The notes: generated from the letters alone by a model not told the origin. A stretch of DNA of 57,471 bases from Mycobacteriales bacterium (GCA_030697205.1 JAUYQP010000052.1:91867-149337), one strand, 5' to 3'. Shown: positions 31,760-40,988, counted from the stretch's first letter. Translations and numbers: made by a program.

Positions 31760-32400
31760 CGCGTGTCCTCGTGGTCGACAACTACGACAGCTTCGTCTTC
31801 AACCTCGTGCAGTACCTCGGCCAGCTCGGGGCCGAGGTCGTCGTGAAGCGCAACGACGAGACGGGGCCCGAGGACCTCGATGGGTACGACGGGGTGCTGC
31901 TCTCCCCGGGACCTGGCACCCCTGAGGACGCCGGCTGCTCGGTGGCGATGGTCGGCGCGGCCGAGGAGCGGATGCTCCCGTTGCTCGGCGTGTGCCTCGG
32001 CCACCAGGCGATCGCGGTCGCGCACGGTGCTGTCGTCAGCCGGGCACCGGAGCTGCTGCACGGCAAGACCTCCGAGGTCGAGCACTCCGGTGTCGGTGTC
32101 CTCGCCGACCTGCCGTCGCCGTTCACCGCGACCCGCTACCACTCGCTCGCCGTGGAGGAGGCGACCCTTCCGGGCGAGCTGCAGGTCACCGGTCGCACGT
32201 CGTCGGGCGTCGTCATGGCGCTGCGGCACCGCGACGCCCCCGTCGAGGGCGTGCAGTTCCACCCCGAGTCGGTGCTCACCCAGGGCGGTCACCTGCTGCT
32301 CGCCGCCTGGCTGCGCCAGTGTGGCGACACCGCGGCGACGGCCCTCGCGCCGGCGCTGTCGGAGCACGTCGAGGCCAAGCGGCTGGCCGCCTTCGGCTGA
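31756..32400 (+). CDS. Anthranilate/aminodeoxychorismate synthase glutamine amidotransferase subunit
   Basis: 214 residues. Releases ammonia from glutamine for anthranilate or 4-amino-4-deoxychorismate synthesis (tryptophan or folate). Class I amidotransferase features: VVDNYDSFVFNLVQYL, LLSPGPGTPEDAG, the nucleophile Cys in GVCLGHQAIA, and His-Glu in VQFHPESVLT. The partner (TrpE/PabB) is not in this window, as for Rv0013, which also sits alone near pknB in mycobacteria; hence pabA and trpG cannot be separated. GTG 31756 overlaps the ligase stop by 4 nt. Confidence 0.93.
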   Translation: MTRVLVVDNYDSFVFNLVQYLGQLGAEVVVKRNDETGPEDLDGYDGVLLSPGPGTPEDAGCSVAMVGAAEERMLPLLGVCLGHQAIAVAHGAVVSRAPELLHGKTSEVEHSGVGVLADLPSPFTATRYHSLAVEEATLPGELQVTGRTSSGVVMALRHRDAPVEGVQFHPESVLTQGGHLLLAAWLRQCGDTAATALAPALSEHVEAKRLAAFG

Positions 32401-32480
32401 CCGACCGATGAGTCGCTGGGCCTGGTGACGTCGTAGGTGCAGGATCGGCGCACCGGCCGGCCAGGACGAGAGGACCCACC

Positions 32481-32954
32481 ATGGGAGTCCGCATCACGCC
32501 CAACCTGTGGTTCGACGGCAACGCCGAGGAGGCGGTCGCGTTCTACGGGACCGTGTTCGCCGCGACCACGGTGCTGAGCATCGCGCGCTACCCCGCCAAC
32601 GCGCCGGGCCCCGAGGGCGAGGTGATGACCATCGAGTTCGAGCTCGACGGCAACCGCTTCGTGGGCATCAACGGCGGGCCGCAGTTCAGCTTCGACGAGG
32701 CCGTGTCGTTCCAGGTCGACTGCGCCGACCAGGCGGAGGTCGACCACTACTGGGAGCGCCTCGGTGACGGTGGCGAGCGGGGTCCGTGCGGCTGGCTCAA
32801 GGACCGCTTCGGACTGTCGTGGCAGGTCGTGCCGGTCGGCATGCAGGAGCTCTTCGAGGACCCGGACCCGAGCCGGGTCGAGCGCGCCATGCAGGCCATG
32901 ATGGGCATGACGAAACTCGACGTGGCGGCCCTGCGCGCCGCCGCCGCCCCCTGA
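32481..32954 (+). CDS. VOC superfamily protein, PhnB/3-demethylubiquinone-methyltransferase-like
   Basis: 157 residues from ATG 32481 with GAGAGGA at 32468-32474. Pattern ITPNLWFDGNAEEAVAFYGTVF, then TIEFELDGNRFVGINGGPQF, FDEAVSFQVDCADQAEVDHYW and a Trp/Gln-rich strand LSWQVVPVGMQEL is the PF06983 type of the glyoxalase/dioxygenase fold. Despite the name these are not shown to be methyltransferases; ligand unknown. It seems to be monocistronic and is followed by the IS element, which did not break it. Confidence 0.85.
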   Translation: MGVRITPNLWFDGNAEEAVAFYGTVFAATTVLSIARYPANAPGPEGEVMTIEFELDGNRFVGINGGPQFSFDEAVSFQVDCADQAEVDHYWERLGDGGERGPCGWLKDRFGLSWQVVPVGMQELFEDPDPSRVERAMQAMMGMTKLDVAALRAAAAP

Positions 32955-32976
32955 CCGTCTGACGGAGCCCGGGCCT

Positions 32977-32998
32977 TGATCGAGCCTGTCGCGTAACT
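32977..32998 (+). repeat. IS terminal inverted repeat, left end
   Basis: 22 bp starting TGATCGAGCCTGTCGC; pairs with the right end at 34489-34510 with one mismatch. Confidence 0.88.
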
Positions 32999-33054
32999 GG
33001 CGCGGCGAGGGGGGTGGGCGGTGGCGGAGTCCGAGGCCGGCCGCCCCTCGGGGG

Positions 33055-34440
33055 CTACTCGCGCTTGTTGTGGGCGTGGAGCTTGAGGAGGTTGTGGGCG
33101 GCGCAGGCGAGGTGCCATTCGCTGGTGACTGCGGTGTGGCCTCGGCGGCTGAAGCGGGTCATGTTCTGTCGGGTCTTGAGCTGTCCGAAGACCGGTTCGA
33201 CGGTCCGGCCTCTTTGGCGGTAGTCCGCTCGGCCTCGGTGGTGGCGGAGGCGCCGCTGCCCTCGGGCGGTCTCGGGGCGGCGTTGCAGGTCTTGACCACC
33301 GGCGGGGTCACCGCCGTCGCGCATCTTGCGGGTGTCTTTGGCCAGCGGCGCGAGGAGCCTGATCTTGTGCTCGTGGGCAAGCGCGAAGGCTTCCTCGGTG
33401 ACGTAGCCGGAGTCGGCGACGACCGTGTTGAGCTTGGCGCGGACACCGGCCGCGGTGAGCTGCTCGCGGGTGACGTCCAGGACGGGGTGGAGCAGGTTGC
33501 GGTCGACTTCCTTTTGCATCACCGTCGCCCCGACGATCACCTGATCGGCTGTGACGACGGCCTGCGCGTTGTAGCCGACGAGCAGCGTGTGCTTGGTCTT
33601 GACCGTGCGTGCCTGCGGGTCGGTGCTGTTGGCGCGAGGCGCCTTGCCCGCTGACGTCAGGACCTGCGGCGGGATCGGTCCGGGTCGGGCGCCCGGTCGT
33701 GGCTTGCCCGAGTCCTTGCGGGCCTGCCACGCGTCGATCTTGGCCTGCTGAGCGTCGACGACGCCTTGGCGCTCAGTGGCGAGCCGGTCGCGGGCTTCGG
33801 TCAGCCGCGCGATGCGCCCCGCGCGTGACTGCAACTGCGGCGGGAGCTCATCGCCACGGTCCCGCCCGTGCTCGGCGTCCTCAGCAGCGTCGACCGCGCC
33901 AGCCTCAGCAAGCATCGCCTCAGACACCGCGGCGAGCTCCGCGGCAAGCTCAGTCGTCAGCTGCTCCTCGGTCCGGTTCGCTGACCATGACGCGTTCGCC
34001 GCGACCTTCGTCCCATCGATCGCGAGCAGCGCGAGGCGCAGCATCCCGGCCTCAGCGCACAACCTCAGGACCTCGGTGAAGACCGTCGCGAGCGCCGCCT
34101 CGTGCCGCTCACGGAACCGCGCGATCGTGGCGTGGTCGGGCCGATGCCCACCACCGATCACCCGGAACGCCACATCGCGCTGGCAACGCCGCTCGATCTC
34201 GCGGGACGAACGCACGCCGTGGCAGTAGGCGAACAGCAGCAGCGCCACCATCAACGCCGGGTCATAAGCCGGGCGGCCCTGACCGTCCGAACGGTAAGCG
34301 GCGGTGAACGCGCTCAGGTCGCACTGCTCGACTGCGTCCAACACCAGCCAGACAAGATCATCAGCTGGGAGCCAGTCACGCATGTCAGGAGGCAACAAGA
34401 ACGGCTGATCCCGCTCCGGCCGCAAGAAGTTCTGCCCCAT
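33055..34440 (-). CDS. IS1182 family transposase
   Basis: 461 residues from ATG 34440 (start MGQNFLRPERDQPFLLPPDM, the family's usual N-terminus). N-terminal DUF772-like domain with DPALMVALLLFAYCHGVRSSREIER, then the first catalytic Asp in ALLAIDGTKVAANAS, a coiled middle part, a DDE core with LLVGYNAQAVVTADQVIVG, the second Asp in NTVVADSGYVTEEAF, and C-terminal GRTVEPVFGQLKTRQNMTRFSRRG containing the catalytic Glu. The frame is intact without stops, so the element could still move. It is divergent in GC and codon use only slightly from its surroundings. Confidence 0.93.
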   Translation of the reverse strand: MGQNFLRPERDQPFLLPPDMRDWLPADDLVWLVLDAVEQCDLSAFTAAYRSDGQGRPAYDPALMVALLLFAYCHGVRSSREIERRCQRDVAFRVIGGGHRPDHATIARFRERHEAALATVFTEVLRLCAEAGMLRLALLAIDGTKVAANASWSANRTEEQLTTELAAELAAVSEAMLAEAGAVDAAEDAEHGRDRGDELPPQLQSRAGRIARLTEARDRLATERQGVVDAQQAKIDAWQARKDSGKPRPGARPGPIPPQVLTSAGKAPRANSTDPQARTVKTKHTLLVGYNAQAVVTADQVIVGATVMQKEVDRNLLHPVLDVTREQLTAAGVRAKLNTVVADSGYVTEEAFALAHEHKIRLLAPLAKDTRKMRDGGDPAGGQDLQRRPETARGQRRLRHHRGRADYRQRGRTVEPVFGQLKTRQNMTRFSRRGHTAVTSEWHLACAAHNLLKLHAHNKRE

Positions 34441-34488
34441 AAGGGATTCTCCCGCGACCCAGCCGCCGCGCGCCGGCACGACACCCCG

Positions 34489-34510
34489 AGTTATGCGACA
34501 GGCTCGATCA
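34489..34510 (-). repeat. IS terminal inverted repeat, right end
   Basis: 22 bp ending GCGACAGGCTCGATCA; the reverse complement of the left end except for one base. Confidence 0.88.
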
Positions 34511-34518
34511 TCAGGTGA

Positions 34519-34552
34519 TCTGCACGCGACACCCCGGCGAGTCCCGTGCAGA
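34519..34552. terminator. Hairpin downstream of pknB
   Basis: TCTGCACG (34519-34526) pairs perfectly with CGTGCAGA (34545-34552) around an 18-nt loop, in the 101-bp gap between the IS and the pknB stop. Lacking a T tract, it is a candidate terminator for the minus-strand division operon. Confidence 0.5.
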
Positions 34553-34611
34553 CCCCCTGGTGATCATGCGGGTCGGGTCGAGTCGGGTCGAGGCGGTGCG
34601 GGGCTGACGGG

Positions 34612-36288
34612 TCAGGTGGGGGTCGGGTCCGGGGTCGGGGTGGTCGACGGGTCGGTGGTCGGTGAGCTCGACGGGGACGGTGTCGGCGAGGCCGGGGTCT
34701 GCGACACGGTGAGGATGACGTCGGAGCCGCGGGGCGCGGTGGTGCCGACCGGTGACTGCTCGAGCACGACGTCGGGCGGGCCCGCGCTGTCCTGGCCCTG
34801 GATGCCGACCCGGAAGCCGGCCTGCTGCAGCAGCGTGATGGCCTCGTCGCGGTTCTTGCCGCGCACGTCGGGCACCTCGACCTGACCGGAGGCGACGACC
34901 AGCGTGACCTTGGAGCGCGCGGGCAGCGGGGAGCCGGGGCCGGGGATCACGTCGAGGACGGTGCCGGCAGCGACGTTGCCGTCACGGGGGATGACCTGCT
35001 CGACGGTGAGCTTCGCGTCCTGCAGCACCGCCTCCGCCTCGGCCTGCGACTGGCCGCGGACGTCGGGGACGACGGTCTGCTCGAGGCCCTTGCTCACCTC
35101 GATGTCGACCGCCCCACCGGCGGTGAGCACGATGCCCTGCTCGGGGGTCTGCCGGATGACGCTGCCGACGGGCTTGTCGGAGAAGACGATGGCGATCTGC
35201 CCGACCTGCAGGCCGGCCTCGGCGAGCGCCCGGATCGCGTCGTCGCGGGAGAGCCCGACCAGGGCGGGCGCGGGGACCCGCTCGGTGGTGGTGTCGAAGA
35301 GCCCCTTCACGAGCAGGGCCGTGACGAGCACGATCCCGACGAGCACGACCGCGAACACCGCGGTCAGCGTCTTGCGCACCGTGGAGGGACCGGTCCGCGC
35401 GGGGGCCACGGTCACGACCTCGGCCACCTGAAGCGTCGTCGTGGGCGGCGGGGCGGCGACCGGCTCGCCGGCCGCGGCGCGCAGCAGGTCGTCGCGCATC
35501 TCCACCGCGGACTGGTAGCGCTGACCGGGGCTCTTGGCCATGGCCTTGAGGACGACCGCGTCGACGTCGGCGGAGAGCGTCTCGTCGTACTCCGAGGGGA
35601 GTGCGGGGTCCTCGCGGACGTGCTGGTAGGCGACCGCGACCGGGCTGTCGCCGGTGAACGGCGGGGTGCCGGCGAGCAGCTCGTAGAGCAGGCAGCCGGT
35701 GGAGTAGAGGTCAGAGCGCTGGTCGACGTGCTCGCCGCGGGCCTGCTCGGGGGAGAGGTAGGCGGCGGTCCCGATGACAGAGGCGGTCTGGGTCATCGTC
35801 GACGCACCGTCGGCCGCGGCCCGGGCGATGCCGAAGTCCATGACCTTGACCTCGCCGGTCGAGGTGAGCATGACGTTGCCGGGCTTGATGTCGCGGTGCA
35901 CGATCCCGGCGGCGTGGGCGACGTCGAGCGCGGACAGCACGTCGGCCGCGACCTCGAGCGCGCGCTGCGGGAGCAGCCGGCCCTCGGTCTGCAGGACGTC
36001 GCGCAGGGTCCTGCCCTCGACCCGCTCCATGACGATGAAGGGGACCCCGCGCTCGTCCTCGCCGGTGTCGAAGACTGACACGATGCACGGGGCGTTGAGG
36101 CGGGCGGCGGACTGCGCCTCGCGGCGGAAGCGCTGGCGGAACGACGTCTCCTGCGCGAGGTCGGCGCGCAGGACCTTGACGGCGACGTCGCGGCCGAGCC
36201 GGACGTCGCGGGCGGCCCGGACCTCGGCCATGCCACCGGTGCCGAGCAGGTCACCGAGCTGGTAGCGGCCGGCGAGCAGCTCGCTCAC
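34612..36288 (-). CDS. pknB: Serine/threonine protein kinase PknB with three PASTA domains
   Basis: 558 residues. Membrane receptor kinase that senses wall fragments/lipid II and phosphorylates division and wall proteins. Kinase domain about residues 9-265: LLGTGGMAEVRAARD, AVKVL lysine, HRDIKPGNVML, DFGIARA and SPEQARGEHVDQRSDLYS. One membrane helix follows (about 302-325), then three PASTA repeats starting at VPAPALVGLSRDDAI, VPDVRGQSQAEAEAV and VPDVRGKNRDEAITL; M. tuberculosis PknB has four. The last 28 residues are Thr/Ser/Pro only, possibly O-mannosylated. GTG start overlaps the pbpA stop by 4 nt. No adjacent pknA is present. Confidence 0.96.
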   Translation of the reverse strand: MSELLAGRYQLGDLLGTGGMAEVRAARDVRLGRDVAVKVLRADLAQETSFRQRFRREAQSAARLNAPCIVSVFDTGEDERGVPFIVMERVEGRTLRDVLQTEGRLLPQRALEVAADVLSALDVAHAAGIVHRDIKPGNVMLTSTGEVKVMDFGIARAAADGASTMTQTASVIGTAAYLSPEQARGEHVDQRSDLYSTGCLLYELLAGTPPFTGDSPVAVAYQHVREDPALPSEYDETLSADVDAVVLKAMAKSPGQRYQSAVEMRDDLLRAAAGEPVAAPPPTTTLQVAEVVTVAPARTGPSTVRKTLTAVFAVVLVGIVLVTALLVKGLFDTTTERVPAPALVGLSRDDAIRALAEAGLQVGQIAIVFSDKPVGSVIRQTPEQGIVLTAGGAVDIEVSKGLEQTVVPDVRGQSQAEAEAVLQDAKLTVEQVIPRDGNVAAGTVLDVIPGPGSPLPARSKVTLVVASGQVEVPDVRGKNRDEAITLLQQAGFRVGIQGQDSAGPPDVVLEQSPVGTTAPRGSDVILTVSQTPASPTPSPSSSPTTDPSTTPTPDPTPT

Positions 36289-37745
36289 CGCAGCACCGCC
36301 TGCATGACGGCGCGCGCGATCGGCGCCGACACCCGGCCGCCGGTGGCCTCGGAGCCGGCGTCGCCGCCCTCCTCGACGATGACGGCGACCGCGACCTGCG
36401 GGTCGTTGGCGGGTGCGAAGCCGATGAACCAGGTGTGCGGGTCCTTGCCGACGGCGTGCTGCGCGGTGCCGGTCTTGCCGGCGACCCGCACCCCGCTGAT
36501 CTGCGCAGCCCGCGCGCTGCCGTCGCTCACCACGCGCTCCATCATCGCGGTGAGCTGGGCCGCGATGCTGCTCGACACGGCCTCGCGGTAGACCTCCGCG
36601 TCGGCGACGTCGAGGACACGAAGGTCGGGCGCCTGGACCTCCTTGACGAGGTAGGGCCGCATGACCCGCCCGGCGTTGGCGACGCCGGCGGCGACCATCG
36701 CCATCTGCAGGGGAGTGACGCGTACGTCGAACTGCCCGATCGCGGACTGGCCGCGCTGCGGGGCGTTCAGCTCGTCGGGGTAGACGCTGTCGACGACGTT
36801 GTCGGGGACCTCGAGGTCGTTGTCGCCGAAGCCGAAGGACTCGGCGACGTCACGGACCTCGTCACCGTCGAGGTCGAGCCCGATCTGCGCGAAGGCGGTG
36901 TTGCAGGAGATCCGCAGCGCGTCCGACAGCGTCGTCGTCCGGCCGTCGCCGCAGGTGCCGCCGCCGAAGTTGCGCAGCGGCCGGGTGGTCTGCGGCAGCG
37001 TGAGCTGGGTCGGCGACGGGATGCGGCTCTCGGGGGTCAGCCCGCTCTCCAGCGCCGCTGCGGCCGTGATGACCTTGAAGGTCGAGCCGGGCGGGTAGGT
37101 CTGGCGGATCGCGCGGTTGAGCAGCGGCTGCGCCGGGTCGTCGCTGAGCTGGCCGTAGGTCTTGCGGATCGCCTCGCCGTCGTGCGACGACAGCGCCGCC
37201 GGGTCGAAGCTCGGGGCGCTCACCATGGCGAGCACCGCGCCGGTGCGGGGGTCGAGCGCGACGACGGCGCCGCGCTTGCCGCGCAGCCCGGCGACCGCCG
37301 CGGCCTGCGCGGCGGGGTCGAGGGTGAGCACGACCGACCCGCCCTTGGGCTCGTTGCCGGTGATCTGGTCCGACAACCGCTCCACGAAGAGCCGGTCGTC
37401 CTCGCCGGACAGCACCCGGTCCTGCGCGCGCTCGATGCCGGTGGAGCCGTAGATGAACGACGAGAAGCCGGTGACGTGGGCGTACTGCGGACCGGCGGCG
37501 TAGCGGCGGAGGTACTTCAGCGCGTCGTCGGTCTCGACCGAGTCCGCGATCGACGTCGCCTTGCCGCCCGACTCGACGGCGATCGCGCCGCGGTCGACGG
37601 CGTAGGTGCGCAGCAGGACCCGGCCGTTGCCGGGGTTGTCGCGCAGGTCGCCGGCCTGCACGACCTGGCGGTAGTTGACCATCGCGAGCAGCGACGCGAA
37701 CAGCGCGAGGACCGCCACGGACACGCGGCGGATGGGGGAGTTCAC
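36285..37745 (-). CDS. pbpA: Class B penicillin-binding protein PbpA
   Basis: 486 residues from GTG 37745. D,D-transpeptidase that cross-links peptidoglycan during elongation/septation together with RodA. One N-terminal helix (VSVAVLALFASLLAMVNY), a dimerisation domain, and a transpeptidase domain with the active Ser in YPPGSTFKVITAAAALESG, SxN in LRISCNTAFAQIG and KTG in VRVAGKTGTAQ. The length matches M. tuberculosis PbpA (491). Stop and start overlap neighbours by 4 nt on both sides. Confidence 0.96.
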   Translation of the reverse strand: MNSPIRRVSVAVLALFASLLAMVNYRQVVQAGDLRDNPGNGRVLLRTYAVDRGAIAVESGGKATSIADSVETDDALKYLRRYAAGPQYAHVTGFSSFIYGSTGIERAQDRVLSGEDDRLFVERLSDQITGNEPKGGSVVLTLDPAAQAAAVAGLRGKRGAVVALDPRTGAVLAMVSAPSFDPAALSSHDGEAIRKTYGQLSDDPAQPLLNRAIRQTYPPGSTFKVITAAAALESGLTPESRIPSPTQLTLPQTTRPLRNFGGGTCGDGRTTTLSDALRISCNTAFAQIGLDLDGDEVRDVAESFGFGDNDLEVPDNVVDSVYPDELNAPQRGQSAIGQFDVRVTPLQMAMVAAGVANAGRVMRPYLVKEVQAPDLRVLDVADAEVYREAVSSSIAAQLTAMMERVVSDGSARAAQISGVRVAGKTGTAQHAVGKDPHTWFIGFAPANDPQVAVAVIVEEGGDAGSEATGGRVSAPIARAVMQAVLR

Positions 37746-39157
37746 CGGCGCACCACCGTGGTGGGGGCGTCCTCGAGGGCGACCCGCGCGGCCCCCGGGG
37801 AGACCGGGGAGGGGGCCGGTCGGCGGGCGGCGTCGGAGATGCGCAGCAGCATCGCGACGAGCGCCCAGTTGGCGACGACCGACGACCCGCCGTAGGACAG
37901 CCAGGGCAGCGTGACGCCGGTGAGCGGGATGAGGCCGGTGACCCCACCGACGATGACGAAGACCTGCAGCCCCAGGGCGAACGACAGCCCGGCGGCCAGC
38001 ATCTTGCCGAAGGAGTCGCGGCACGACAGCGCCGCGCGCATCCCGCGCTCCACGACGAGGAAGAACAGCATCAGCACGGCCATCACGCCGACCAGCCCGA
38101 GCTCCTCGCCGATCGTGGCCATGATGAAGTCGGTGCTGGCGTAGGGCACCGTCCCCGGCGCGCCCTGGCCGAGCCCGGTGCCGGTGAGCCCGCCGGTGCC
38201 GAAGCCGAACAGCCCCTGGACCAGCTGGTAGCCCGAGCCGCTCGCGTCGCCGAAGGGGTCGAGCCAGGTGTCGACGCGGCGCTGCACGTGGGAGAAGGCG
38301 GCGTAGGCGACGACCGCGCCGCCGGCGAACAGCCCCAGCCCGATGAGCAGCCACGACGTCCGCTCGGTCGCGATGTAGAGCATCACGACGAAGATGCCGA
38401 AGAACAGCAGCGACGAGCCGAGGTCCTTCTCCCGCACCAGCACCGCCAGCGACGCGGCCCACGCGAGCAGCACCGGCCCGAGGTCGCGCGCCCGCGGCAG
38501 GTCGAGCCCGGCGACGCGGCGCGACGCGAGCGACAGCACGTCGCGCTTGGCCACGAGGTAGCCGGCGAAGAAGACGATGAGCAGCAGCTTCGCGGCCTCG
38601 CTCGGCTGGATCGTCATCGGCCCGACCCGCACCCACAGCCGCGCGCCGTTGATGGTCCGGCCGATGCCCGGGAGCGCGGGCAGCAGCAGCAGCACGAGCC
38701 CGGCGGCAGCGCAGGTGTAGGTGTAGCGGGTGAGCTTGGTGTGGTCGCGCACCACGACGAGCACGGCGATGAAGGCGAGGACACCGACCGCGGTCCACAC
38801 CAGCTGCAGCGGCGCGTCGGCGCTCGGCACCTCACGGCCGGCCTGCGTCGCGCGCTCCGCGGCGGCGAGGTCGAGCCGCCGGATGAGCACGACGCCGAGG
38901 CCGTTGAGCAGCGCCACGACGGGGAGGATCAGCGGGTCGGCGTGGGGCGCGACCAGCCGCACGACGAGGTGCGCGCCACCGAAGAGCGCGGCCAGGCCGA
39001 GGCCGTAGCCGAGAGTGCCGCTCGGCACCGAGCCGTCGACCCCGATGCCGACCGCGATGTAGGCGAGCACGGCGAGCAGCACCGCCGCCGTGGTGAGGAC
39101 GAGCTCGGTGCCTCGACGCGGAGGGGCGTACGACGGGAGCAGGCTCGGCGCCGTCAC
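37742..39157 (-). CDS. rodA: FtsW/RodA/SpoVE family peptidoglycan glycosyltransferase
   Basis: 471 residues, about ten or more membrane helices. SEDS polymerase that extends glycan strands from lipid II and works with its class B PBP, here pbpA encoded next. Motifs: IGRTINGARLWVRVGPMTIQPSEAAKL (conserved loop, in parts), LVREKDLGSSLLFFGIF, YQLVQGLFGFGTGGLTGTGLG and IPLTGVTLPWLSYGGSSVVAN. GTG start at 39157 overlaps the pstP stop. Confidence 0.96.
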   Translation of the reverse strand: MTAPSLLPSYAPPRRGTELVLTTAAVLLAVLAYIAVGIGVDGSVPSGTLGYGLGLAALFGGAHLVVRLVAPHADPLILPVVALLNGLGVVLIRRLDLAAAERATQAGREVPSADAPLQLVWTAVGVLAFIAVLVVVRDHTKLTRYTYTCAAAGLVLLLLPALPGIGRTINGARLWVRVGPMTIQPSEAAKLLLIVFFAGYLVAKRDVLSLASRRVAGLDLPRARDLGPVLLAWAASLAVLVREKDLGSSLLFFGIFVVMLYIATERTSWLLIGLGLFAGGAVVAYAAFSHVQRRVDTWLDPFGDASGSGYQLVQGLFGFGTGGLTGTGLGQGAPGTVPYASTDFIMATIGEELGLVGVMAVLMLFFLVVERGMRAALSCRDSFGKMLAAGLSFALGLQVFVIVGGVTGLIPLTGVTLPWLSYGGSSVVANWALVAMLLRISDAARRPAPSPVSPGAARVALEDAPTTVVRR

Positions 39158-40524
39158 GGACAGCCCGGCCGAGGGGTCGGTGACGCGCTAGGGGTGGGGG
39201 TGACCGAGGCGGCAGGCGTCGCGGTCGACGTGGCGGCGGGGGTGGTCGGTGGGGTGGTCGGTGGGGTGGTCGCCGGGGTCGTGGCGACCGGCTGCGGCGA
39301 CACCCCGGGCAGCGGCGGGAAGGTCGCGCTGCAGTAGCCCTCGCGGACCCGGCTGAGGATGTCGAGCGCGTCGGCCCGGTCGGAGGCGGTGATGCCGTCC
39401 TCCACCCGGGTGCGGGTCAGCTCGTCGAGCCCGTCGAGCGGCAGCGCCGACTCCGACTCGACGGTCGCGAGCCGGACCCCGGCGACCGACCCGCTGACGC
39501 CGCGGAAGACCGCGACGGTCCCGTCGTCGGCGCCGACGTAGTACTGGCTGCGGACGTAGGCCCAGCCCGCCCCGGCCCCGGCGAGCAGCAGCACCAGCAC
39601 GCCGACGAGCACCCCTGCGGTACGCCGGTGCCGGCGACGCGCGACCGGGCGGACGGTCTGCGGCACCGACCGCGCGGCGACCGGTTCGTCGTGGGCGGTG
39701 CGGTTGGCGTGGGCGCGCGCGGCAGGGCTGTCACCCACGCCCGGGGGCGGTGCCTGCGGCTGGTCCGCGGCGGCGCCGGCGACGACCGGGTTGGTGGTCG
39801 CGTCGGCCGCGACGACGTCGGCGACGACGACCGTGATGTTGTCGGGGCCGCCGCCCTTCAGCGCGAGCTGCACCAGTCGGTCGACGCTCTCCTGCGGATC
39901 GGCGATGCCGAGCGCCTCCTGAAGCGTCTCGATACGCCCGACCGGGCCGGTGAGGCCGTCGCTGCACAGCAGGTAGCGGTCGCCGAGGCGAGCCTCGCGC
40001 ACCGACAGGTCGAACTCCACGTCGGGCCGGCCGTCGAGGATGCGCGTGACGACCGAGCGCTGCGGGTGGGTGCTCGCGTCCTCCTCGCTGATGCGGCCCT
40101 CGTCGACGAGGGCCTGCACGAAGGTGTGGTCGTGGGTGATCTGGGTGAGCTCGCCGTCGCGCAGGAGGTAGGCGCGCGAGTCGCCCACGTGGAGCAGGCC
40201 GAGCCGGCTGCCGGCGAAGAGCACCGCGACCAGCGTCGTGCCCATGCCGTGCAGGTCGCTGTCGGCGGCGACCATGTCGCGCAGGTGCTGGTTGGCCGAC
40301 ATCGCGGACCCGTGCAGGGCGGCGAGCAGGTCGGAGCCGGGGGCGTCGTGGTCGAGCGGGGCGATCGCGGCGATCGCGACGGCGCTCGCGACCTCACCGG
40401 CAGCGTGGCCACCCATGCCGTCGGCGACCGCGAGCAGCCGCGGCCCGGCGTAGACCGAGTCCTCGTTGCCGGCGCGGATGAGCCCCGTGTGGGACCGCGC
40501 GGCGTAGCGCAGCGCCAGCGTCAC
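39154..40524 (-). CDS. pstP: PP2C-type serine/threonine phosphatase PstP
   Basis: 456 residues from GTG 40524. Mn2+/Mg2+-dependent phosphatase that reverses PknB signalling. N-terminal PP2C domain (residues 1-240): AGNEDSVYAG, VADGMGGHAAGEVAS, LLHVGDSRAYLLRDGELTQ, LLCSDGLTGPV and GGGPDNITVVVADV, giving all metal-binding Asp. A basic linker leads to one membrane helix (AGVLVGVLVLLLAGAGAGWAYV), an extracellular domain and a Thr/Pro tail with tandem TPPTTPPTTP. Coupled with neighbours by 4-nt overlaps. Confidence 0.95.
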   Translation of the reverse strand: MTLALRYAARSHTGLIRAGNEDSVYAGPRLLAVADGMGGHAAGEVASAVAIAAIAPLDHDAPGSDLLAALHGSAMSANQHLRDMVAADSDLHGMGTTLVAVLFAGSRLGLLHVGDSRAYLLRDGELTQITHDHTFVQALVDEGRISEEDASTHPQRSVVTRILDGRPDVEFDLSVREARLGDRYLLCSDGLTGPVGRIETLQEALGIADPQESVDRLVQLALKGGGPDNITVVVADVVAADATTNPVVAGAAADQPQAPPPGVGDSPAARAHANRTAHDEPVAARSVPQTVRPVARRRHRRTAGVLVGVLVLLLAGAGAGWAYVRSQYYVGADDGTVAVFRGVSGSVAGVRLATVESESALPLDGLDELTRTRVEDGITASDRADALDILSRVREGYCSATFPPLPGVSPQPVATTPATTPPTTPPTTPAATSTATPAASVTPTPSASPTPRPGCP

Positions 40525-40988
40525 CGGCGCAGCTCCAGCACGGTCTTGCCGATCCGGATCTGCTGCCCGAGCGGGACGGGCGTCGGGCGCGAGACCTTCG
40601 ACGCACCGAGGTAGGTGCCGTTGGTCGACCCGAGGTCCTCGAGCACCCAGGCCCCGTCGTCCGGGTAGAGCCGCGCGTGCCGGCTGCTCGCGTAGTCGTC
40701 GGTGATGACCAGCGTCGAGTCGTCGGCGCGGCCGAGGGTGATGGGTGCGTCGGCGAGCGTGATCGACGTACCTGCCAGTGCGCCCTCCGTGACCACGAGC
40801 CGCCGGGCCTGCGAGCGCCTGGTGGGCTTGCTCGTCGGGCTCGCGGCGGGCGCGGGCTGCGGGACCTTGGGCGCCCGGCCGCTGCCGAGCAGGTCGGTCT
40901 TGACGGTCCGGAAGGCGACCAGCACGAAGACCCACAGCAGCGCGAGCAGGCCGTACTTCACGAGCGAGACGACGAGGGCGCTGGCCAT
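40521..40988 (-). CDS. fhaB: FHA-domain protein FhaB (FipA)
   Basis: 155 residues, the same length as mycobacterial FhaB. One N-terminal helix (VKYGLLALLWVFVLVAF), a basic Pro/Ser linker and a phosphothreonine-binding FHA domain: ITLGRADDSTLVITDDYASSRHARL and LEDLGSTNGTYLG. In mycobacteria it binds phosphorylated FtsZ/PbpA and helps division under oxidative stress. ATG 40988 overlaps the fhaA stop by 1 nt. Confidence 0.95.
   Translation of the reverse strand: MASALVVSLVKYGLLALLWVFVLVAFRTVKTDLLGSGRAPKVPQPAPAASPTSKPTRRSQARRLVVTEGALAGTSITLADAPITLGRADDSTLVITDDYASSRHARLYPDDGAWVLEDLGSTNGTYLGASKVSRPTPVPLGQQIRIGKTVLELRR

Larger units (their letters stand above)
32977..34510 (-). mobile_element. IS1182-like insertion sequence, complete (about 1.53 kb)
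   Basis: Bounded by 22-bp terminal inverted repeats with one mismatch: TGATCGAGCCTGTCGCGTAA.. at 32977-32998, and at 34489-34510 the reverse complement of the same with A for G at position 17. One transposase gene fills the element. The outer bases are GATC on both ends, so either GATC belongs to the repeats or it is a palindromic 4-bp target duplication; IS1182 members often insert in palindromes. It lies between two gene 3' ends and disrupts none. Confidence 0.9.
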
